A DNA stretch of 64,000 nucleotides from CAVVMA01 sp963830715 (lineage in GTDB: Bacteria > Desulfobacterota > Binatia > Binatales > Binataceae), in the NCBI GenBank assembly GCA_963830715.1, contig CAWHNS010000022.1, positions 195,702-259,701 of the forward strand, read 5' to 3'. Positions within the stretch are counted from its first letter, which is position 1; every line of letters starts with the position of its first letter. Positions 43,007 to 51,747 of the stretch are shown here, in pieces. The notes below the pieces were generated by a model that did not search any database, was not told where the DNA came from, and saw only the letters and a program-made list of their open reading frames with translations. A program made the translations under genes and the position numbers.

Positions 43007-45247
43007 AACGCTCCGCTTTTGCCTGGTGAGCACCTTCTACCCGCCCTACAATTTTGGCGGAGATGGCATCTATGCCCACCGGCTCGCCAACGCGCTAGCG
43101 CGTCGCGGGCATCACGTGACTGTCATCCACAGCCCGTCGGCCTACGAGTTGCTGGCGGGCGAGCCGCCGGCGGGGGCATACGCCGATCACCCGAACGTGA
43201 CCGTTCATGGACTGCGGACACCGATGGGCAAGTGGGGCTTGCTCGCCGTTCAGCAGACCGGGAGACCGATCTTGCAGGCAGCCGCTCTTCGCCGATGGAT
43301 CGAAGACGACACTTTCGATGTCATCCATTACAACAACGTGTCTTTGCTCGGTGGCCCGGCGGTCTTCCGCTATGGCCGAGGGCTGAAGCTGTGTACGCTG
43401 AGCGACCATTGGCTCGTGTGTCCGATGCACGTGCTGTGGAAGTTGGGCCGCGAGGTCTGCGAGAGGCCGACGTGCTACCGCTGCACGTTGGCTGGCGGCA
43501 GGCCGCCCAGTTCTGGCGAAGTACCGGACTCATGGATGAAGCGACGCGAAACATAGACGCGTTTCTGGGCCCGAGCCAGTTCACCATCCGCAAGCATCAG
43601 GAGCGCGGCATTCACGGAACGATGATCCATCTGCCGCAGTTTCACCGCGAGCCGGACGCCGCGCCGACGGATCGGGAGAACGTCAACGGAAGAAAGCCTT
43701 ATTTTCTGTTCGTGGGGCGCCTGGAGAAGGTCAAGGGCGCCCAGGTAGTCATCCCGGTGGTTCGGGAGCGGGCGGAAGTTGACTTGCTGATCGCCGGCGC
43801 AGGCCACTTCGAGGCGGAACTCCGCACGATGGCAAGCGGCGCGACAAACATCAAGTTCCTGGGGCAGGTGGACCCGTCTCGCTTGCAGCCGCTATATCGC
43901 AATGCCGTGGCGACCATCGTCCCGTCGTTGTGCTACGAGACGTTCGGCCTGGTGGTGGCGGAGTCGTTCTCTGCAAGCACCCCGGTGATCGTGAACGCGC
44001 AGGGTTCCCTCGCAGAGATGGTCAGCACCTATGGTGGTGGGCTGATGTACCGCGATACGAACGAGCTGGCTGGCGCCATCGATGACTTGCGGAGCGACCC
44101 AAACCTGCGGGAGCGCCTGGGGCGCGAAGGGCAAGCGGCCTACGAGGCGGAGTTCACCGAGGACGTCCATCTGGCGCATTACCTGGCGATAGTAGACGAG
44201 TTACTTGCGAAGAAGCGCGCTCGCGAGCCACTGACGGCCGTGACGGACACGCTCAGCTCGCTACCGTTGGGAGAGCGGCCAGTGTCCGTCGGCCGGGAGA
44301 CGCAGGGCGAGAACGATCCGGCCTCACCCGCGCCGGTCTCGCCTTCCGCGATGCCCGCGCCGCAACTGTCGATCGTTGTCGCCTCGTGTGTTGGTCCGCC
44401 GTTCATTACGCGCTGCCTGCAATCGTTGGATAAGCAGCGGGGCCAGGCCGACGTCGAGTTCATCGTGGTGGATCGGGCTGGAGGCGCGGTTGCCGCCGGT
44501 ATCGAGCGAGACTTCCCGTGGGTGACGCTGATCCGCCGCCCTGCGGATGAGAGCGTTCCGGATCTGCGGAGATTCGGCATTCAAGCGGCCCGCGCCCCCC
44601 ACGTTGCGATCATCGAGGAGCACTGCGTCGCCCGCGCAGACTGGATCGCAACGCTTCTGCGCTGCGCCCGAGAGCCGGTTGCCGCCACCGGGGGCGTGGT
44701 GGCCGACGCAGCGTACGCGCGACGAATGGATTGGGCAGTATACTTCACCGAATACAATAGCTACATGCCGCCGGGGAATCGGGGTGAGACGCGGGACATG
44801 TGCGTGGCAAATTGCGTGTACCGCCGCGATGTGCTGCTCCGATATCTGCCCGCGGCCGGCAGTGGCTATTGGGAGGCCGGCCTGAACCACACGATGCTGG
44901 CCGCTGGCGAGCATTTTCGCACCGAGCCGGAACTGGTCGTGTACCATACCGGTCCGTTCCGCTTCGGATACTATCTGCGGCAGCGCTACCTCTTCAGCCG
45001 CGCCTTTGCGGGAACCCGCCGCGCACACATGTCTGCTGGGGCTCGCGTGGCCTACCTGATGCTGGCGCCGTGCTTGATCCCGTTGCTCTGGGCGCGGATG
45101 GCGCGCCGCGTATTCGCCGGACAACGATCGATCGGCTCGTTCATCCTGGCGCAACCATACCTGCTGCCGGTTCTCATCACCTACGTGTTCGGCGAGTGGA
45201 TCGGGTTTCTGGCCGGTCCGGGCGACAGCCTCTCGAAGATCGAATGA
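42981..45247 (+). CDS. Bifunctional GT4-GT2 glycosyltransferase, frameshifted
   Basis: One reading unit of about 755 residues. The N-terminal GT4 half begins FCLVSTFYPPYNFGGDGIYA and continues ALARRGHHVTVIHSP to CTLAGGRPP. There a C is missing in the run at 43506-43508, and the next frame goes on QFWRSTGLMDEATRNIDAFL, YFLFVGRLEKVKGAQVVI and PSLCYETFGLVVAESFSAST (GT4 E-x7-E). After a linker of about 60 residues a GT2 half starts LSIVVASCVGPPFITRCLQS and ends in hydrophobic segments (LMLAPCLIPLLWARMA, ILAQPYLLPVLITYVF). The span is one base short of a multiple of three. The two halves probably add consecutive sugars. Confidence 0.82.
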
Positions 45248-46212
45248 CGGCGGCGGTTGACACTTCGCCGACCGACCGCACTCTACCGGAGCTGTCCGTG
45301 GTGATAGCCCTCATCGCTGGCGGGCGGGAGGCGGCAAGAACCTGCCTATCGGCGCTGGAACGCAGCGCGCGTCTCCATCGGGTGGAGTGCATCGTCCCCT
45401 ATGACGCCCGCCTCGACGGCGTCGCAGAGCTGGCAGAGCGCTTTCCGTGGGTCGACTTCGTCGACGCGCGGGAACAGGTCGACGCCGCACGCTTCGGCAA
45501 CGCCAGCCGGGAGCATCACGACATGTTGCGCACGATCGGATTGCGCCGCGCCCGAGGGGCGATCGTCGCTCTGCTGGAGGACCACGGCACGCCGTGCGCC
45601 GATTGGTGCAGCGCCGTTCTCGACGCGCATCGGGGGCCGGCGGCCGCGGTCGGCGGCGCGGTTGAGAACGGCGTGGACCGTCTGTTGAACTGGGCCGTTT
45701 ACTACTGCGACTTTGGCCGCTACCAGAACCCGCAGCCGGCCGAATCGGCGGAGTTCATCAGCGACAGCAATGTGGCGTATAAGCGTGCGGCGCTCGACTC
45801 TATCCAGAAGGTCTGGTCCGAGGCCTTTCACGAAACATCGGTGAATTGGGCGTTGCGCGACCGCGGGAAACTCTTGCAACTCGATCCGCGCATGGTGGTC
45901 TACCAGACGCGGAGCGGGTTGCGCTTCTTGCCGGCGCTGCGCGAGCGCTTCGTGTGGGGTCGGTCGTTCGCGGCAACGCGGGTCGCGCACGCTCCTGCGG
46001 GGCGGCGCTTGCTTTTCGCCGGGGCGGCGTGTGTCTTGCCTGGAGTACTGCTCTGGCGAGTCGTATCGCGAGCGCTCCGCAACCGCAGTCACCTCAGTCG
46101 ATTCGTCCTCGCGCTCCCTCTGATCGCATTGCTTGAGACGATCTGGTCGATCGGCGAGTTCGTCGGCTACAGCACCGGACGCACGGGCGCGCCGGAGCCC
46201 GTTTGCCGATGA
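45244..46212 (+). CDS. GT2-like glycosyltransferase
   Basis: A 322-residue protein related to the GT2 half of the preceding gene: LPELSVVIALIAGGREAART, IVALLEDHGTPCADWCSAVL at the donor-site position, RLLNWAVYYCDFGRYQN, FISDSNVAYKRAALDSIQKV, and a C-terminal hydrophobic pair. The usual DxD is replaced by LEDHGT, so metal binding may differ. It starts by ATGA overlap with the preceding stop. The likeness to the upstream GT2 half suggests tandem duplication. Sugar and acceptor unknown. Confidence 0.78.
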   Translation: MTAAVDTSPTDRTLPELSVVIALIAGGREAARTCLSALERSARLHRVECIVPYDARLDGVAELAERFPWVDFVDAREQVDAARFGNASREHHDMLRTIGLRRARGAIVALLEDHGTPCADWCSAVLDAHRGPAAAVGGAVENGVDRLLNWAVYYCDFGRYQNPQPAESAEFISDSNVAYKRAALDSIQKVWSEAFHETSVNWALRDRGKLLQLDPRMVVYQTRSGLRFLPALRERFVWGRSFAATRVAHAPAGRRLLFAGAACVLPGVLLWRVVSRALRNRSHLSRFVLALPLIALLETIWSIGEFVGYSTGRTGAPEPVCR

Positions 46213-46230
46213 GCGCGACTTCCACTGCCG

Positions 46231-47916
46231 ATGCGCGTCCGTAACCGACTCGGTATCGCCCTCGGGGCGGCGCTGGCGTTGCTCGGCGCTCTCGTTTCCA
46301 CGTCGGAGCTGCTCGACGCGCTTGGCCGCAGCGGGATTCCGCCCGGCGACCCGCTCCGTCAGGGAGCGGTCCTGTTCAGGCTCGGTCTGATCGTTCTCGG
46401 CCTTTACATCGCCGTGCTGGGAGCGGCGCCGCTCGGCATACCACCTCGCGCGCACCGCGAGCGGGATGCGATTGCGGGAGCACCGTGGGCGTGGGCGATA
46501 CTCCTGGCGATACTGGTCGCGTGCGCCATCCTTTGCTTTCATCGGCTCGACGACGGTCTCTGGCTCGACGAGATCATCACCTATGTCCATTACGCCCGTC
46601 GGCCTTTCGGCCAGATCCTCTCGATTTACGACGAAGAGAACCAGCATGTCCTGTACAGCCTGTTGGCGCACGCCTCGTTCGTGGCGCTAGGTGAGAGTAC
46701 CTGGGCGCTGCGCTTGCCGGCGGTGCTTTTCGGCATCGGCAGCGTGTGGGCGTTGTTCCTGGTCGGGCGCTTCGTCGGCAGCACCCGCGAGGCACTGCTA
46801 TCGAGCGCTCTCCTGGCGTTCTCCTACCCGCTGGTCTGGTTCAGCCAGGACGCGCGGGGATACACGGGGCTGCTGTTTCTGACGCTCCTGTCGAGCTGGT
46901 TCTTCCTGCGCGGGTTGCGCGAAGCGCGACCGCATCTGTGGGTCTTCTATGCCATCACTGTGTCCCTGGGCGTGTATATCCACATGACGATGCTGTTCGT
47001 CATCGCTGGTCACTTCATCCAATATTTGGTGGCGTGCTTCACCGAGCCGCGCAACGCCTGGCCGCAGCGATGGATCGTCTTGCTGTATGGCTTCGGCCTC
47101 AGCTCACTGCTGGTGTTCCAGCTCTATGCGCTTGTCATACCGCAAGTACTCACCACGCTCACCCGCCCCGGGCTTCCCGGCGGCGATTCATGGACGCAAC
47201 CATGGTGGGCGGCCCTCGAGTTCGCGCGCGGCCTGCGGCTCAGCTTTTCGGGCAGCGGCGTGGCGTTCGCCGCGCTGGTGGTGTTTGCGGCCGGGCTCGT
47301 GAGCTTTGCGCGCACCGACTGCACCGTGCCGCAGTTGCTGGTGCTGCCGACGCTCATCTGCGTGGCCGTGAAGCTCGCGACGAAAAGCCACCTGTGGCCC
47401 CGCTCTTTATTTTTCGCCGCCGGCTTCATGGCGCTCATCGCCGTCCGCGGCACTATGGTACTTGGCCAGGCGCTCGCGCGGCCGCTGGGCCTGCGGCCGC
47501 GCGGCGCCCTGGTGCTGGCGACCGCCCTCTCGATGGCGTTAATCCTGGCCGCGGCGCGGTCAATTCCGCTCGCCTACGGCCCGAAACAAGACTTCGCGGG
47601 CGCGCTGGCTTTCGTGAATTCCCGAAAGGAACCGGGCGATCCGGTGGTCACGGTCGGGCTCGCGGCATATCCCTACCAGACCCTGTATAGAGCCGATGCC
47701 CAGGAGATAAAGACCGTCGCCGAGCTCGACAGCGTCCGTGCTCGCGCGCCACGGACTTGGCTGCTTTACACCCTCGGCTTTCAGCTCGCGAGCGTCGAGC
47801 CGGCGTTGATGCGCAGTATCGAACGTAACTTCGTCGTGGAGAGGCAATTCCCCGGCACCCTGGGAGGCGGGGCTGTGTTCGTCTGCCGGTCGGACCGCGC
47901 AGCGCCCGGCTCATAA
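46231..47916 (+). CDS. GT-C membrane glycosyltransferase (ArnT/PMT-like)
   Basis: A 561-residue polytopic protein with two extra N-terminal helices before the usual start. The first periplasmic loop has DGLWLDEIITYVHYA, the WxDE motif, and the following AHASFVALGESTWALRLPAV and FSQDARGYTGLLFLTLLSSW blocks are typical of GT39/GT83-like enzymes. About eleven helices precede a soluble C-terminal domain (DFAGALAFVNSRKEPGDPVV). It would use polyprenyl-phosphate sugars on the periplasmic side. The gene follows the GT2 stop by 18 bases and is in the same run of glycan genes. Confidence 0.85.
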   Translation: MRVRNRLGIALGAALALLGALVSTSELLDALGRSGIPPGDPLRQGAVLFRLGLIVLGLYIAVLGAAPLGIPPRAHRERDAIAGAPWAWAILLAILVACAILCFHRLDDGLWLDEIITYVHYARRPFGQILSIYDEENQHVLYSLLAHASFVALGESTWALRLPAVLFGIGSVWALFLVGRFVGSTREALLSSALLAFSYPLVWFSQDARGYTGLLFLTLLSSWFFLRGLREARPHLWVFYAITVSLGVYIHMTMLFVIAGHFIQYLVACFTEPRNAWPQRWIVLLYGFGLSSLLVFQLYALVIPQVLTTLTRPGLPGGDSWTQPWWAALEFARGLRLSFSGSGVAFAALVVFAAGLVSFARTDCTVPQLLVLPTLICVAVKLATKSHLWPRSLFFAAGFMALIAVRGTMVLGQALARPLGLRPRGALVLATALSMALILAAARSIPLAYGPKQDFAGALAFVNSRKEPGDPVVTVGLAAYPYQTLYRADAQEIKTVAELDSVRARAPRTWLLYTLGFQLASVEPALMRSIERNFVVERQFPGTLGGGAVFVCRSDRAAPGS

Positions 47917-47965
47917 GTTCGCGAGCGCGCGCGCCGCTTCGACTAGTGAAAGGAAGGTCCTCCTT

Positions 47966-48733
47966 ATGCAAGCGGATGACTCAAGCGCGATCGGGATTCT
48001 GACCTACCATTCCCTCGACACTAGCGGCTCAGTGGTCTCGACCGCGCCGGGCAGGTTCGCGGACCAGATCGCCTGCGTCGCAGACCTCGGCTACCGCGGC
48101 ATCACGATGCGTGAGGCGGTCGCCCACCGTGCCGCGACCGGATCGTGGCCGCCACAGCGGGTGGTCCTGACCTTCGACGACGGGTACGCGAGCGTTTACG
48201 AGCTCGCGCGGCCTATCCTGCTGAGATACGGATTCACGGCCACTCTTTTTCTCGTCACCCGGCATGTGGGCGGGTGGAACGACTGGGAACCACCGCCGGC
48301 GGGCCTGGGTGCGCGACCCATCCTCTCATGGCAGCAGGTGGCCGAGTTGTCCGCGGCCGGGATGGAGATCGGGGCCCATACCCGGACGCACCGGAATCTG
48401 CCCGAACTTCCGGCCGCGGCCGCCGCTGGCGAGATTGTGGCCTCGCGCGAGGAGATAGAGAGCCATCTCCACCAGCCGGTCGAGAGCTTCGCCTATCCGT
48501 TCGGTCGTAGGAGCGCGGCGTTAGAAGAGATAGTGCGGCGGGAGTTTCGCGCAGCGTGCACGACTGTCCTCCGCCGCGCGCGGCACGACGCGTTGACCCG
48601 CTTACCGCGCATCGACGCGTACTACCTGCGATCTCCGGACCGGCTTCGCCGCCTTCTGAACGGACAGCTCGACCGCTATCTCACGCTGCGGCGCTGGGGG
48701 CGGGCCCTCCGCCATCTGATAGATATCCGCTAA
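47966..48733 (+). CDS. Polysaccharide deacetylase (NodB-type)
   Basis: A 255-residue carbohydrate esterase family 4 protein: ILTYHSLD at the start, VVLTFDDGYASVYE with metal and catalytic Asp at residues 71-72, EIGAHTRTHRNL with the metal His pair 138 and 142, and ESFAYPFGRRS. It lacks a signal peptide, so it may act in the cytoplasm on a lipid-linked or nucleotide-linked precursor, or be exported another way. A GAAAGGAAGG lies upstream of the ATG. It is the last plus-strand gene of the cluster, and its stop overlaps the convergent GT8-like gene by 4 bases. Confidence 0.9.
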   Translation: MQADDSSAIGILTYHSLDTSGSVVSTAPGRFADQIACVADLGYRGITMREAVAHRAATGSWPPQRVVLTFDDGYASVYELARPILLRYGFTATLFLVTRHVGGWNDWEPPPAGLGARPILSWQQVAELSAAGMEIGAHTRTHRNLPELPAAAAAGEIVASREEIESHLHQPVESFAYPFGRRSAALEEIVRREFRAACTTVLRRARHDALTRLPRIDAYYLRSPDRLRRLLNGQLDRYLTLRRWGRALRHLIDIR

Positions 48734-49812
48734 CGGCCGCTTATACCGCGGTCGGCGAACTGTATCGGGCGATTGACGGCTGCCGCGCGAACCTCATGCG
48801 GAATGCATGTAAGATCGCCAATGGCAGCCCGGCCATTCCGGGATGGCACCGCAGTCAGTAATCTGAGCGCGGCACCCGGCGAAGTGCGCGCTTCCAACCA
48901 TTGCGGCGCCATCCCGAGGTCTCTTGCGACGCTGCGCGCGGCCAGCACGTAGGGAGACACATCGGTCGCGAGATCAAGCAGGTACGCTTGCATGCGGCCT
49001 CGTCCGCGCGTGGACTCCCACGGCTTGCGGCCGAGACCGTGGATCAGTGGCGGCAGGCCCCGGAACAAATCGAGTAAGCGATGGTGGGGCCGGTAGCCCG
49101 ACGATCCTGCGCACTGGGCGATGTCGCGGCCCAGGCGTATGCAATCGAAAGGCAAATGTCCGAATTCCTCGCTTTCGAGCAGGGCGATCAGGAGCCATCC
49201 GTCATGCGCCAGGTGAATCGGCCGCTGCTCAAAGGGGAGCGCCTGCGCCTCACGGTAGCGCGGGTCGCGCGTCATTTGAAGCCAGCGTTCCAACAGCGGC
49301 CGGTGGGCCTGGGTCGCGCGGACAAAGCAGGCGTTGAACACGGGTATCGCGCGCAGCGAAGGCAGCCCCCAAAATCGGCTCACGGGTATCTTTCCCTTGC
49401 GCCACTCTTCGGCCACGATCAGCGAATCACGCGGAAACTCATCGAGTAAGGACGAGACCGGGCTGGTCACGATGATGTCGGTGTCGAGCCAGAGAGCCTC
49501 GTGCCTTCCCGCGTTCAACTCCTGGAGCAGCAGCCAAGGCTTCACGTCCCAACCGCTCACTCCATCCGGCCGGGTTGTGGAGAGGACGACTTGAGGTCTC
49601 CGTTCCGCCCAGGTACGAACCGAATCTGGCGCATCCGGTACAGTCAGGTGCACGGAAAGCTCCGTATCCGAACGACAGAGAGACTCTCCCATCAGGATGA
49701 CGCTGTCCATGGCCGCCGGGCGGTCCTCGTAGCAGCAGAACGAAAGTGGCCGACGGGATCGCCGCAAGGCTGATCCGGCACGACTTAAGTCTCTTTCCGC
49801 CGGAATTTCCAT
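48730..49812 (-). CDS. Putative GT-A fold glycosyltransferase
   Basis: A 360-residue protein with RRPLSFCCYEDRPAAMDSVI at the start and HEALWLDTDIIVTSPVSSLL, a DxD metal site, later LPSLRAIPVFNACFVRATQA and RPIHLAHDGWLLIALLESEE. This layout resembles GT8-like or capsular glycosyltransferases that use nucleotide sugars, but I cannot fix the family. The ATG at 49812 is preferred; the frame opens at 49935. It is the third gene of a minus-strand trio with two methyltransferases. Confidence 0.6.
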   Translation of the reverse strand: MEIPAERDLSRAGSALRRSRRPLSFCCYEDRPAAMDSVILMGESLCRSDTELSVHLTVPDAPDSVRTWAERRPQVVLSTTRPDGVSGWDVKPWLLLQELNAGRHEALWLDTDIIVTSPVSSLLDEFPRDSLIVAEEWRKGKIPVSRFWGLPSLRAIPVFNACFVRATQAHRPLLERWLQMTRDPRYREAQALPFEQRPIHLAHDGWLLIALLESEEFGHLPFDCIRLGRDIAQCAGSSGYRPHHRLLDLFRGLPPLIHGLGRKPWESTRGRGRMQAYLLDLATDVSPYVLAARSVARDLGMAPQWLEARTSPGAALRLLTAVPSRNGRAAIGDLTCIPHEVRAAAVNRPIQFADRGISGR

Positions 49813-49909
49813 TTCAAATTTAGACTCGCACCGATACCAAGCGGTTTGCAAACGGGCAAACATGGGCCGCCAGCTGATAACAGAAAGGTAAGCTACGCAT
49901 TGATGCCAA

Positions 49910-50668
49910 TTACGAGTCGGTCCAATAGAATCCATCAGCTAGCGGGTAGGCCGTCTCCCACTCCTTTTGTTGGGGAAAGACAAACTGCTCCAGTTTGTGT
50001 TTTTTCTGCGCCACGAGCCAAATGATTACACTATTGTTCACCGAGGGGTCTGTGACAGGTGCTCCCGCGTCGGTGCTGTAGCGAAGGTGCCTGACTTCGA
50101 ACCCATTCAGCTGGCAGGCGTCAATGAGACCTGTCGGGTTAAACACGTGCAAACCATGCCCGAAGTATCCGTTGACTGGGGTGTGCAGAAAATAGTGACC
50201 ATCCGGACGGACCATCCGCAGGCAGTTCTCAAGACACTGAGCGCTATTAAACAGGTGTTCAAGACACCCGATATCGATTACGGTCCCGTACCGCTCACGT
50301 TGATCCTCAGGGATCGGATAATTCATATCGAAACGCAAGTCGGCCCGATCGTCGAAAAAGTCGAGAACGTGCAAGTCCTTAACGCCGTACGTTTCAAGAA
50401 GCTCCCTGAATGTGTGCGCCCGCCGAAACGAGTCCAGGTCCCTTCCCCGTCTCTCCGCGCGGATTCCAGCTATCTTCTCTCGAATAAGGCCGATTTTGCC
50501 CCGGCTCCGAAGAAATGTGCCGACCCTGTTTGCAAGCTTCTTCTTCGGGATCACAAAGTCCTGAAACCCAAATACCATCACAGGTTCGGAGAAAAACCCG
50601 GGCACTGCAAACGCCTCCGCATGCCAGTGATAGTGCGTTGGAAGAATGGCCATCAGCAAAACCCTCAT
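49910..50668 (-). CDS. SAM-dependent methyltransferase-like protein
   Basis: A 252-residue protein with GTVIDIGCLEHLFNSAQCLE and LRMVRPDGHYFLHTPVNGYF, the usual motif IV and post-IV regions of class I methyltransferases; the glycine-rich motif I is weak (LHVLDFFDDRADL). FGHGLHVFNPTGLIDACQLN follows. It starts by 4-base overlap with the TylF-like gene. A methyltransferase acting on glycan or glycolipid is likely; a variant with altered SAM binding is possible. Confidence 0.7.
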   Translation of the reverse strand: MRVLLMAILPTHYHWHAEAFAVPGFFSEPVMVFGFQDFVIPKKKLANRVGTFLRSRGKIGLIREKIAGIRAERRGRDLDSFRRAHTFRELLETYGVKDLHVLDFFDDRADLRFDMNYPIPEDQRERYGTVIDIGCLEHLFNSAQCLENCLRMVRPDGHYFLHTPVNGYFGHGLHVFNPTGLIDACQLNGFEVRHLRYSTDAGAPVTDPSVNNSVIIWLVAQKKHKLEQFVFPQQKEWETAYPLADGFYWTDS

Positions 50669-51495
50669 CTATCGTGATCGGCCCTCAGTTTCAGGACTAC
50701 CGCGTGCCCATTGAGGTTGTGTAAAGTAATCTGATCCTTATCCGCGACGCGCTCGTTCACGAGGCGCGTGACACCGTCGCATGCTTTGAACCCGTAGTCA
50801 TCGAAGACAATCACGCCACCCACCGGTACTTTCGGCCAGACGTAATCCAGAACATCTCTTGCCGATTGATATACATCGACATCGATGTGAACGAAACACA
50901 GCGCATCCGAAGTCATCAGATGACCCGTCTCATCGGGGAATATCCCCTGGAGAATTTTTATCCTGTCAGCATCCATATTCCGATCCCGGATGAGGCGACA
51001 CACGATATCCGGTGAGGTGTCACTGTGTTCTCCGCCGCGATAGGCGCCATCAAGCCCGCTCGCCTTCACAACCCCCGCGAAGGTGTCGCACAGAAAGACC
51101 GTTTTGGCGCTCGCGGCCGATTGACTCCTCGCGGCGAGCAGAACTCCGGTACCTCCCCGCCATACTCCGGCCTCGAGGATATCTCCGGGTAGATGTAAGA
51201 CTTGGGAAAGCAATTGCCAAAGCTCGTAGCATCGGTACTCGTCAACGAGCGTATAGTTACGGATCTGGTCGTAGCAGCCGCGAAACCGCGCGTCGTCCAG
51301 CCAGGGAGCATAAGAAGCTTCCGGTGTGACTAAACTATAGCTCAAGCCACGCTCGAGCTCGGTACGCTTGCGCCGGACGACGACACCCCGCGCGTCAAGC
51401 ACCTTGCGAACGCGTACTTCCAGTCGGGATTTCCATTCTGGGTCCCGATTCATGCGAGGAGATATACCAAGCCGTCTCTTTTTTTGCGAGGCCAC
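50665..51495 (-). CDS. TylF/MycF-family O-methyltransferase
   Basis: A 276-residue protein of the macrocin-O-methyltransferase (TylF) family, which methylates sugar hydroxyls using SAM and a divalent metal. Motifs are LPGDILEAGVWRGGTGVLLA (SAM loop), TVFLCDTFAGV, CFVHIDVDVYQSARDVLDYV (metal-binding Asp residues) and GGVIVFDDYGF. The start may be ATG at 51495 or 51453. In glycan clusters such enzymes often cap chains by sugar O-methylation, a plausible role here. The 252 bases upstream to the next gene contain no clear promoter or gene. Confidence 0.88.
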   Translation of the reverse strand: MASQKKRRLGISPRMNRDPEWKSRLEVRVRKVLDARGVVVRRKRTELERGLSYSLVTPEASYAPWLDDARFRGCYDQIRNYTLVDEYRCYELWQLLSQVLHLPGDILEAGVWRGGTGVLLAARSQSAASAKTVFLCDTFAGVVKASGLDGAYRGGEHSDTSPDIVCRLIRDRNMDADRIKILQGIFPDETGHLMTSDALCFVHIDVDVYQSARDVLDYVWPKVPVGGVIVFDDYGFKACDGVTRLVNERVADKDQITLHNLNGHAVVLKLRADHDR

Positions 51496-51747
51496 CCGGC
51501 AGGGACTTTTATGGACATTGCTGCATGATTTCGTTTACGATGGCCGCGCAGAAGGATAGCCATTGAGACGCAGGCCAAACATCGCCAATGTCCGGCGGGC
51601 TGTCGAAATTGAAGTGGCGTCCAAGCCGAGCGCGACTTGCGCAGGCTCGCCAGCTATGGTGCGCTGCCCATGGTGCTTGCGGATTCTCGCGCCATGACGC
51701 TGCAGTCGCTCGCCCTTGGGGCGGAGGATGTCGGGAAAACCGCCTAA

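Noticed and set aside
51496..51747. A short gene upstream of the 51.7-kb GT-C gene
   Set aside because: The open frame at 51588 has no ribosome-binding site or recognisable motif and runs far into the next gene out of frame.
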